Shown here piece by piece: positions 28,119 through 35,888 of a stretch of DNA of 48,277 nt. The stretch's first letter is position 1. Each line of letters starts with the position of its first letter. Below the pieces are notes generated by a model that searched no databases, was not told the DNA's origin, and was given only the letters and a program-made list of their open reading frames with translations. The DNA comes from Caryophanales bacterium UBA6380 (GTDB lineage Bacteria > Bacillota_I > Bacilli_A > RFN20 > CAG-826). The translations under genes were made by a program, and so were the position numbers. The stretch spans positions 1 to 48,277 of the forward strand of contig DJQS01000001.1 of the NCBI GenBank assembly GCA_002438785.1, given 5' to 3'.

Positions 28119-28145
28119 TTAGCACTTGTAAAGGGTAAGTGCTAG
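28119..28145. promoter_or_regulatory. CIRCE-like HrcA operator, proximal copy
   Basis: TTAGCACTT, nine bases, AAGTGCTAG: an almost perfect CIRCE (consensus TTAGCACTC-N9-GAGTGCTAA). It ends two bases before the TGGAGG ribosome site of htpG, so HrcA bound here could block transcription, and the RNA hairpin could also influence translation. Confidence 0.88.
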
Positions 28146-28159
28146 TTGGAGGTAAAATT

Positions 28160-30088
28160 ATGGAAACAAAAGAATTTGAAGCTGAATCGAAGCAATTATT
28201 AAATTTAATGATTAATTCGATTTATTCTAATAAAGAAATATTTTTAAGAGAACTAATTTCTAATGCTAGCGATGCTATTGACAAATATAAATATATTGCC
28301 TTAACTAGTAATGGAAAATACTTAAATAAACCTGAATATGTAATTAATTTATCAGTAGATAAAAAAGATAATGCATTGATAATCTCTGATAACGGCATTG
28401 GTATGAACCACGATGATATTGTTAATAATTTAGGTACTATTGCCAAAAGTGGTTCTAAAGATTTTTTAACTAAATTTAAAGATGCAAAAGATGCTAATGA
28501 TTTAAATATCATTGGTCAATTTGGTGTTGGATTTTATAGTGCATTCATGGTAAGTAAAAAAGTAGAAGTTATTACTAGAAAATATGATAGTGATAAAGCT
28601 TATAAATTTACTAGTGATGGAGAATCTACTTATACAATTGAAGATAGTAATAGAGATGATTCTGGTACTACTATTAAAATTTATTTTAAAGATGATACTG
28701 AAGAAGAAAATTATTCGAAATTTCTTGAATATTATGAAATTGAAGATTTAGTTAAGAAATATAGTGATTATATTAAATATCCAATTAAATTAACAGAAAT
28801 TACTAAAAAGCCAAAATTAGATAAAGATGGCAAAGAAATTAAAGATGAATTTGAAGAAGTAACTGAAGTTAAAACATTAAATTCAATGATTCCATTATGG
28901 AAAAAGAATAAAAAAGATGTTACAACTGAAGCAATGAATGAATTCTATAAGAATAATTTCTATGATGGAGAAGATCCATTATTATCTATCTATATTAATG
29001 TAGAAGGTTTAATTTCCTATAGTGGATTAATCTATATTCCTTCACATGCTCCTTACGATTTATATAATGATAATTATGAAAAGGGCTTAGCATTATATTC
29101 TAAAGGTGTATTTATTAAATCTAAATGTAAAGAATTAGTTCCAGAATACCTTAAATTTATTAAAGGTTTAGTTGATAGTAGTGATTTAAATTTAAATATT
29201 TCTCGTGAAATGTTACAAGAATCTGCTAAATTAAGTAAAATTAGAGATAATGTAGAAAATAAAGTCGTTACCAATTTAAAAGAAATGAAAGATAATGATT
29301 TTAATAAATATAGTAAATTCTTTGATATTTATGGAAATTATATCAAATTTGGTATTTATGGATCTTATGGTGCTAAAAAAGATTTATTAAGTGATTTAAT
29401 TGTCTTTAAGACATTAAATGATTCTACTAAATATTTAACATTAAAAGCTTATAAAGATGAAATGAAAGAAGGGCAGAAGTATATTTATTATGCAACAGGT
29501 TCTTCTATTGATGAAATTAAGTTATTACCTGAACTAGAATCATATAAGAAAAAAGGTATTAATGTCTTACTTTGTGATGATAATATTGATGAATTCACTT
29601 TAATGGCAATGAGAGATTATGATAAAGTTGAATTTAAAAATATTTCAAGTGAAAGTAAAGAAGAATTAACCGAAGAAGAAAAGAATAAAATTGACACTTT
29701 AGTTGCTGAAAATAAAGAATTACTTGATAATATGCAAGAAGCTTTAAAAGGCAAGATTGATAGTGTTACATTTTCAAATAAACTAGTTGATTCACCTGTA
29801 TGTATTTCAACTAAAGATGGTCTTTCTTTAAAAATGGAAAAAGTTATTAATGATTTACCTAATACTGGTGAAGATAAAGCAAAAGCTATTAAAGTATTAG
29901 AAATTAATCCAGATCATGAACTATTTAAAGCTATAAAAGTATTAGCTAAAAATAAAGATGAATTAAGTGATTATGCAAATTTACTTTATGATGAAGCAAT
30001 GTTACTTGAAGGATACGATGTTAAAGATAAAGAACAATTTGCAAAAACTCTTAATAAGGTTATATTAAAGTCTATTTCTAATAAATAA
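28160..30088 (+). CDS. htpG: HSP90-family chaperone HtpG
   Basis: A 642-residue bacterial Hsp90. The GHKL ATPase domain shows FLRELISNASDAIDK (Mg/ATP-binding Glu and Asn), ISDNGIGMNHDD and IGQFGVGFYSAFMV, followed by the middle domain with SREMLQESAKL (the catalytic-loop Arg) and the C-terminal dimerisation domain. I start at the ATG at 28160, with GGAGG at 28148-28152; the open frame reaches back to 28139, but that would place the start inside the CIRCE. Control by two CIRCE-like elements implies HrcA regulation, unlike B. subtilis htpG. A terminator follows at 30132. Confidence 0.96.
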   Translation: METKEFEAESKQLLNLMINSIYSNKEIFLRELISNASDAIDKYKYIALTSNGKYLNKPEYVINLSVDKKDNALIISDNGIGMNHDDIVNNLGTIAKSGSKDFLTKFKDAKDANDLNIIGQFGVGFYSAFMVSKKVEVITRKYDSDKAYKFTSDGESTYTIEDSNRDDSGTTIKIYFKDDTEEENYSKFLEYYEIEDLVKKYSDYIKYPIKLTEITKKPKLDKDGKEIKDEFEEVTEVKTLNSMIPLWKKNKKDVTTEAMNEFYKNNFYDGEDPLLSIYINVEGLISYSGLIYIPSHAPYDLYNDNYEKGLALYSKGVFIKSKCKELVPEYLKFIKGLVDSSDLNLNISREMLQESAKLSKIRDNVENKVVTNLKEMKDNDFNKYSKFFDIYGNYIKFGIYGSYGAKKDLLSDLIVFKTLNDSTKYLTLKAYKDEMKEGQKYIYYATGSSIDEIKLLPELESYKKKGINVLLCDDNIDEFTLMAMRDYDKVEFKNISSESKEELTEEEKNKIDTLVAENKELLDNMQEALKGKIDSVTFSNKLVDSPVCISTKDGLSLKMEKVINDLPNTGEDKAKAIKVLEINPDHELFKAIKVLAKNKDELSDYANLLYDEAMLLEGYDVKDKEQFAKTLNKVILKSISNK

Positions 30089-30131
30089 GTAAATTTTTAA
30101 AAGTTTTTTGATAGAAATATTAAGATTTAAT

Positions 30132-30160
30132 AAATGGTTGAAGTAATGTTTCAACCATTT
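30132..30160. terminator. Bidirectional terminator between htpG and the AraC gene
   Basis: An 11-base-pair perfect stem (AAATGGTTGAA with TTCAACCATTT) and a 7-base loop, followed by T-rich sequence on the plus strand and T-rich exit on the minus strand. It lies between convergent genes. Confidence 0.88.
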
Positions 30161-30175
30161 TTTATTAGATTATAT

Positions 30176-31381
30176 TTAATAGTGCTTATGAGTTTGTCGA
30201 TAATCAAAGGGCGTTGAATTTGTATGTTTTTTAAAGACCTTAGTAAAGTGACTTTGACTAGAGAAACCTAGAAAACTTGCAATAGTAGCAAAAGTTTTAT
30301 TAGAATATCTAAGTAATCTTTTTGCTTCGTCAATTTTAAGCTTTATTATATAATTTGAAATATTAATTCCTGTTTCGTTTTTAAAATTAGTCGATAATCT
30401 ACTACGTCCTATAAATAAAGTTTTAGCAATTTCGTTGACCTTTATTGGTTTTGATAAGTTATTTTGAACATAATTTGATACTTTATTTACAAGAATTGAC
30501 GAATTTTTACCTAGTTTTAATTTCTCTACTTTCTCAGTATAATCTATGACCATTCTATAATGAAGTTCATCAATTAAATCTAAAGAAGTTGCTAATTCAC
30601 ATTTTTGAATATATTGATCAGACAAATATAATGCTGATGTAATATCCATCCCTCCTCGGATTGCTGCTCTTGAAACTAATGTAGCAGTGACGATAAAGAT
30701 ATTTTTAACCTGTCTTAATTGTTCTTGAGCGATTGTTCCGCTACGGATAGATGGAACATTAGAAATAAATTGATTAACAGCACTAACATCTCCTCTCATC
30801 ACCATGTCTAATAACTTGTTTTCAGTATCAAAAGCATTATAAGGACCTACACTATTATTTTCTAAATTATTAATTAATTTATTTATATTTTCTTTTTCAA
30901 TTTCATCTTTAATTATTTCTTGTTTTGATTCGTGAATAATGATATTTTCAATGCTTTTCTTTTCTCCGCTTAAAGCAAAATAAACCATACACAATATTTG
31001 AATGAGAGTCATTAATGGTAATGAGACTATAGTTTTCATTTGAGAAATAAATTCATCATTTAAGGAAGGATTTATATTCATTAAAAAACAAATAGATCTT
31101 AATTCTTGGTCAGAAATTGGAATTTGTCTAGTTGGTCCGAGTATAATTTTATATTTTTTATAATTAATAATACCATAATAGTAATAGTAAGAATTTTGAT
31201 AATAAGATACATCATCGTTTATTTTAAGAACATTAACTTTATCTAATATGAATGGATCTTTAATTAAATTTACTAAAGAATGATAAAAAAACTCTTTATC
31301 ATTTTTATATATTCTTACAGGTATTCCTGATAAATTTGATAAATTAGTTGAAATATATTTTAGCCCTTCAAAATTAATCAT
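30176..31381 (-). CDS. AraC-family transcription regulator
   Basis: A 401-residue regulator. The last 100 residues are a typical AraC/XylS double helix-turn-helix: KPIKVNEIAKTLFIGRSRLS, then FKNETGINISNYIIKLKIDEAKRLL, then IASFLGFSSQSHFTKVFKK and TPFDYR. The N-terminal 300 residues form a sensor region without a cupin signature; it has a tyrosine-rich stretch near residues 60-70 and resembles sensor domains of other Firmicutes AraC proteins of carbohydrate loci. It is divergent from the GH3-GPH-GH78 genes and probably controls them. I choose the ATG at 31381; a TTG at 31411 would also be in frame. There is no Shine-Dalgarno, and a TATAAT box ends 10 bases before the ATG. Confidence 0.85.
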   Translation of the reverse strand: MINFEGLKYISTNLSNLSGIPVRIYKNDKEFFYHSLVNLIKDPFILDKVNVLKINDDVSYYQNSYYYYYGIINYKKYKIILGPTRQIPISDQELRSICFLMNINPSLNDEFISQMKTIVSLPLMTLIQILCMVYFALSGEKKSIENIIIHESKQEIIKDEIEKENINKLINNLENNSVGPYNAFDTENKLLDMVMRGDVSAVNQFISNVPSIRSGTIAQEQLRQVKNIFIVTATLVSRAAIRGGMDITSALYLSDQYIQKCELATSLDLIDELHYRMVIDYTEKVEKLKLGKNSSILVNKVSNYVQNNLSKPIKVNEIAKTLFIGRSRLSTNFKNETGINISNYIIKLKIDEAKRLLRYSNKTFATIASFLGFSSQSHFTKVFKKHTNSTPFDYRQTHKHY

Positions 31382-31383
31382 CT

Positions 31384-31411
31384 TGAAACAATTATAATAA
31401 AAATGAAACAA
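31384..31411. promoter_or_regulatory. Direct-repeat candidate operator for the AraC regulator
   Basis: TGAAACAA occurs twice, at 31384-31391 and 31404-31411, exactly 20 bases apart and flanking the TATAAT of the araC-type gene on the minus strand. Spacing of about two helical turns between direct repeats is how many AraC-family regulators bind. Binding is inferred. Confidence 0.45.
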
Positions 31412-31469
31412 ATATATAAGATATATTTTTTATTTAATTATAAGATAATTATATTAAAGGATTATACAT

Positions 31470-33914
31470 ATGAAAAGTGTAGAAGAACTTCTATCTTTAT
31501 TGACTTTAGAAGAAAAAATTGCATTAGTAGCTGGGCATAATTTTATGTTTACTAATAGCGTTAATAGACTTGGTATTAAACCAATTAGAATGAGTGATGG
31601 CCCCCATGGCTTAAGAGTACAAAATGGAAATGGAGATAATGGAGTTACTGGCTCTATGCCTTCTACATGCTTTCCAACAGCTTCATGTTTAGCTAATACT
31701 TTTAATCCTACTTTAGCTAATAAAATGGGAGAAGCTATAGGTATAGAGGCTAATTATTATAATATTGATATATTATTAGGACCTGGAGTTTGTATTAAAA
31801 GAAATCCACTTTGTGGAAGAAATTTTGAATATTTTAGTGAAGATCCATATTTAGTAAGTGTATTAGGAAGTGAACAAGTTAAAGGGCTTCAATCTAGAAA
31901 TGTTGGGGCTTGTTTAAAGCATTTTGCACTCAATAACACAGAAAATTATCGATTTATGGGTGATTCAATTGCTGATAAAAGAGCTATTAGAGAAATTTAT
32001 TTAAGACAATATGAATGGATAATTAAAAATAGTAAGCCAGATTCTATTATGGCTGCTTATAATAAAATTAATGGAATATATTGCTCTGAAAACAAGTGGT
32101 TATTAAATGATTTTTTAAAAGAAGAACTTCATTATGATGGGCTAGTAATGACTGATTGGGGTGGATCAAATAATCGAGTATTATCTATTAAATCTGGTTT
32201 AGATTTAGAAATGCCTGGAGATACTTTAATTAATAGAAAATGGCTATTTGATGCGATAAATAATAAAACTTTAGATATAAAAGATTTAGATAAAGCTGTT
32301 AGAAATGTTTTAAATTTAGTCATTAAACATGAAAATAAAATAAAAGTAAAAGAAGTTGATTGGTTAAAACATCATGAATTAGCTAAAAATATTGCCTTAG
32401 AAGGTGCTGTTTTATTAAAAAATAAAAATAATGTTTTGCCATTAAATAAAGAAGATAAATATTTAATTATTGGAGAATTGTTTGAAAAAATGCGATATCA
32501 AGGATCTGGTTCTTCAATGATTAATCCTTATTATCATACTTCAATAAAAGAAATGTTTGATAAGAATAATATAAATTATGAATATAAAAAAGGATATGTC
32601 GAAAGTGATAATAATGTTAATGAAGCCTTGATTGAAGAAGCTATCTTAAAGTCTAAAGAACATAATAATATATTATTATTTATTGGTTTAACTGATTATG
32701 AAGAAAGTGAAGGTAAAGATAGAGATTCAATGTCTTTACCTATTAATCAATTAGCATTAGTTAATAGATTAATAAAAGAAAATAAAAAAATTGTTATTGT
32801 TTTATTTGGTGGAGGAGTTATCGAATTACCTTTTTATGATGAAGTAGAGGGAATATTAGATATGTTTTTATCGGGACAAAATGGTGGAAGTGCTGCATAT
32901 GAATTATTATTTGGAATAAAAAATCCTTCTGGAAGGCTTGCAGAAACTTGGCCTTTAACATATAAAGATGTGCCTTTTGGAGATACATTTTCTAAAACAA
33001 AACAAGAAATTTATAAAGAATCTATATTTGTTGGTTATAGATATTATATGACTAAAGGAAAAAAAGTTAGATTTCCATTTGGTTATGGACTTTCTTATAC
33101 TGATTTTAAATATAATAATTTAAATGTTAAAAAGAATAATAATGACCTTATTATTAATGTTGATGTAACTAATATTGGGAAAGTTTTAGGAGATGAAGTT
33201 ATACAAGTTTATTTTGGGCATAAATCATCTAAGATGTTTACACCAATTAGAGAATTAAAAGGATTTACAAAAGTTAGTTTATTACCTAAAGAAACTAAAA
33301 CTGTTGAAGTTATTATTAATATTGATAATTTAAAATCGTGGGCTATTAAAGAAGATCGCTTTATTTTAGAAAATGGTGAATATGATATTCAAATTTGTAA
33401 GAACGCAGATGATGTTATACTTTCTAAATCAATCATTTTAGAAGGAGAAGAAATTGACTCACAATATAATAAAACAGTGCAGAAAGCCTATGAAAATTTA
33501 GATTTTGATAATATTAATGATGATTTATTTACAATAATGTCTAATATTAAAATACCTATGTTACCTAGTGTTAAGCCAATAACGTTAGAGTCTAGGATGA
33601 GCGAATTGAATAATACATTTGTTGGTAAGATCTTATATAACGCTATTATTAGTGTAGCAAAAAATGACTTAAAAAAAGCTAAGAAAATGCCTGATGGTGT
33701 TGAAAAAGAAAATAAAATTAAAGGAGCAATATTCCTTAAAAGAATATTAGACACTAATTCAATAAGAACAATGTCAATGTCTGCTGGAAAGTCTCTACCT
33801 TACAATATAGCTTGTGGTTTTAGAGATTTATCTAATGGGCACATAATTAAAGGATTAAAAAATATTTTTACTAAAATAAAAGCACCAAAATTACCGGATG
33901 AGGAGGTTAAATAA
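31470..33914 (+). CDS. Glycoside hydrolase family 3 beta-glucosidase
   Basis: An 814-residue GH3 enzyme with no signal peptide, hence cytoplasmic. The TIM-barrel domain has MSDGPHGLR, GPGVCIKRNPLCGRNFEYFSEDP, LKHFALNNTE and the catalytic nucleophile D229 in VMTDWGG. The alpha/beta sandwich carries GAVLLKNKNNVLPL, and a fibronectin-III-like domain follows (about 550-650). A further C-terminal stretch of roughly 130 residues is common in intracellular Firmicutes GH3 proteins. It is first in an operon with a GPH symporter and a rhamnosidase, so it probably removes beta-linked glucose from an imported glycoside. Exact sugar specificity cannot be read from sequence. Confidence 0.9.
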   Translation: MKSVEELLSLLTLEEKIALVAGHNFMFTNSVNRLGIKPIRMSDGPHGLRVQNGNGDNGVTGSMPSTCFPTASCLANTFNPTLANKMGEAIGIEANYYNIDILLGPGVCIKRNPLCGRNFEYFSEDPYLVSVLGSEQVKGLQSRNVGACLKHFALNNTENYRFMGDSIADKRAIREIYLRQYEWIIKNSKPDSIMAAYNKINGIYCSENKWLLNDFLKEELHYDGLVMTDWGGSNNRVLSIKSGLDLEMPGDTLINRKWLFDAINNKTLDIKDLDKAVRNVLNLVIKHENKIKVKEVDWLKHHELAKNIALEGAVLLKNKNNVLPLNKEDKYLIIGELFEKMRYQGSGSSMINPYYHTSIKEMFDKNNINYEYKKGYVESDNNVNEALIEEAILKSKEHNNILLFIGLTDYEESEGKDRDSMSLPINQLALVNRLIKENKKIVIVLFGGGVIELPFYDEVEGILDMFLSGQNGGSAAYELLFGIKNPSGRLAETWPLTYKDVPFGDTFSKTKQEIYKESIFVGYRYYMTKGKKVRFPFGYGLSYTDFKYNNLNVKKNNNDLIINVDVTNIGKVLGDEVIQVYFGHKSSKMFTPIRELKGFTKVSLLPKETKTVEVIINIDNLKSWAIKEDRFILENGEYDIQICKNADDVILSKSIILEGEEIDSQYNKTVQKAYENLDFDNINDDLFTIMSNIKIPMLPSVKPITLESRMSELNNTFVGKILYNAIISVAKNDLKKAKKMPDGVEKENKIKGAIFLKRILDTNSIRTMSMSAGKSLPYNIACGFRDLSNGHIIKGLKNIFTKIKAPKLPDEEVK

Positions 33915-33915
33915 T

Positions 33916-35856
33916 ATGAGTTTAGGTAAATTATTTAATGGAAGAATTTTTGATTCAAAAATTCATTCAAAAAATGTTTCAGGAAAGGAAAGATGGTTAG
34001 GTTATTTATTAGGGCCATGTGGGGCGTTATTATTAAATGCTGTCTTAAGTACTTATTTAAACATTTATTATACTGATGTTTTAAAAATAGGTGGGTTATT
34101 TCTTGTTATTTTTCCTTTAGTATCAAAAATATTTGATGCTTTTACTAATGTAGTAATGGGTTATATTATTGATCGAACTAAGACAAAACAAGGAAAAGCT
34201 AGGCCTTGGCTTTTAATATCGGCACCATTATTAACTTTATCAGGAATAACTCTATTTGTAGTTCCTAACGCTAATTCAACATTTGGTTTAATATGGATTG
34301 TTTTTTCTTATAATTTATTTTATTCATTTGCTTTCACTATTTATAACATGTCACATAGTTTAATGTGTCCATTATCAACTAGAAATACAATTCAAAGAGG
34401 AGGATTATCAGTTTTTAATCAAATCTCTTCAATTATGATGAGTGGTATATTAGTTGCTTTAGTTTTCCCGATGTTAATAATGCCTGCTCTTGGTGTTGAT
34501 GCAAATAAATGGATTTTAGTAATGTCAATATTATCTGCATTAGCGTTTCCTCTAACTTTATTAGAATATTATTTTACTAAAGAAAGAGTCAGTGAAGAGC
34601 AACAAAATGTTGATACTAATAAAATACCTTTTTTAACTCAATTAAAAATTGTCTTTACTGATAAATACATGATTCTATTACTTGTTTATTTTTTAATTTA
34701 TTCATTGGGCACATCATTAAAGAATATTGGCTTAGTTTATTATTGCAATTATGTTTTAGGTAGCTACCAAGACGGTATCACACAAACTCTTGTATCAGTT
34801 TTAGGTGGCATTCCAATGGGTATTGGCATATTTGCTGTATGGCCTTTGGCAAAAAAATTTGGTAAAAGAAACGTCACTTTAGCAGGTTTTTTAATTTATT
34901 CATTAGGTAGCGCTTTATGTTGGATGACCCCAGCAAATTTATATTTAGTGTTAATTGGTCAATTTATTAAAAATATTGGTGGGTTACCATGTGCTTATGT
35001 GTTTATGGCATTATTTGCTGATGGCTTAGATCATATTGAATGGAAAAGTGGGATTAGATGTGATGGAATTTCAATGTCTATTTATAATATAATTGCTGTT
35101 TCTATCGTAGGAATTGTTACCGCAATATTTAATGGAGCGCTCACTTCCTTAGGGTATATAGCTCCAACTACTTTAGGTGAGTTTTTATCTAATCCTAGTA
35201 AATATTCTAGTTATACTACTCAATTAAGTGTCTTAGAAATTTCTAAATTAACTGATTCTACAACCACAATCGCCTTTAACCAAAATAGCGCTGTTTCTAA
35301 TTTATTTATTTTTTCATTTGTTGGACTTGAAACAATTACTGGTATTATTTTAGCAATCTTATTAGCTTTCCTTAATGTAGAAAAAACAATCGATAGAAAG
35401 CATTTAGTTATAAAAGAAAGACAAAAAGAAAATTGCTTAGCTAATGGTGAAGAGTGGATTGATCCAGAAATTAAAGCAACATTAGATGAAGAAAGATTTA
35501 TTACTGAAAGTGAAAATAATTTTATTGAAGAATTAAAGGAAAAATGCAATAAGAATAAAAAACTTAATTTTGGTGATGAACTTAATAAATATAAAATAAA
35601 AGTAGAAAATGATCGTATTAAGAAAGAAAATGCTCGTAAGCAAAAAGAAGCAAAGGAATTAGCAAAAAAAGAAAAAATAGAAAAAAAGAAAGCTAATAAA
35701 TTAGCTAATCTTTCAAAAGAACAACTTCAAAAACATGAAGAAAGATTAGCTTTAAAGGCTAAAAAAGATAATAAAATGTGGCTTAAAGAAAAAGAAAAAG
35801 GCGAGTCTTATTATAAAAAAATACAAGATGAATTGAATAGGAAATATCACTATTAA
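33916..35856 (+). CDS. GPH-family sugar:cation symporter with charged C-terminal tail
   Basis: A 646-residue major-facilitator transporter of the glycoside-pentoside-hexuronide:cation group, with about 12 membrane segments. The N-terminal half shows ERWLGYLLGPCGALL, FDAFTNVVMGYIIDRTKTKQGKARPW (the conserved loop 2-3) and later FADGLDHIEWKSGIR. After the last membrane helix (about residue 490) comes a cytoplasmic tail of about 150 residues rich in Lys and Glu, probably coiled coil; such tails occur in related Firmicutes transporters and their role is unknown. The start is the ATG at 33916 with GAGGAGG upstream, two bases after the GH3 stop. It presumably imports the substrate of the flanking glycosidases. 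Confidence 0.88.
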   Translation: MSLGKLFNGRIFDSKIHSKNVSGKERWLGYLLGPCGALLLNAVLSTYLNIYYTDVLKIGGLFLVIFPLVSKIFDAFTNVVMGYIIDRTKTKQGKARPWLLISAPLLTLSGITLFVVPNANSTFGLIWIVFSYNLFYSFAFTIYNMSHSLMCPLSTRNTIQRGGLSVFNQISSIMMSGILVALVFPMLIMPALGVDANKWILVMSILSALAFPLTLLEYYFTKERVSEEQQNVDTNKIPFLTQLKIVFTDKYMILLLVYFLIYSLGTSLKNIGLVYYCNYVLGSYQDGITQTLVSVLGGIPMGIGIFAVWPLAKKFGKRNVTLAGFLIYSLGSALCWMTPANLYLVLIGQFIKNIGGLPCAYVFMALFADGLDHIEWKSGIRCDGISMSIYNIIAVSIVGIVTAIFNGALTSLGYIAPTTLGEFLSNPSKYSSYTTQLSVLEISKLTDSTTTIAFNQNSAVSNLFIFSFVGLETITGIILAILLAFLNVEKTIDRKHLVIKERQKENCLANGEEWIDPEIKATLDEERFITESENNFIEELKEKCNKNKKLNFGDELNKYKIKVENDRIKKENARKQKEAKELAKKEKIEKKKANKLANLSKEQLQKHEERLALKAKKDNKMWLKEKEKGESYYKKIQDELNRKYHY

Positions 35857-35888
35857 ATTCTTATGTTTATTAGAAGTGAGGTATTAAA

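Noticed and set aside
28139..28159. An upstream in-frame start for htpG
   Set aside because: It falls within the CIRCE element and upstream of the GGAGG; HtpG proteins begin at METKEFEAE-like sequence.
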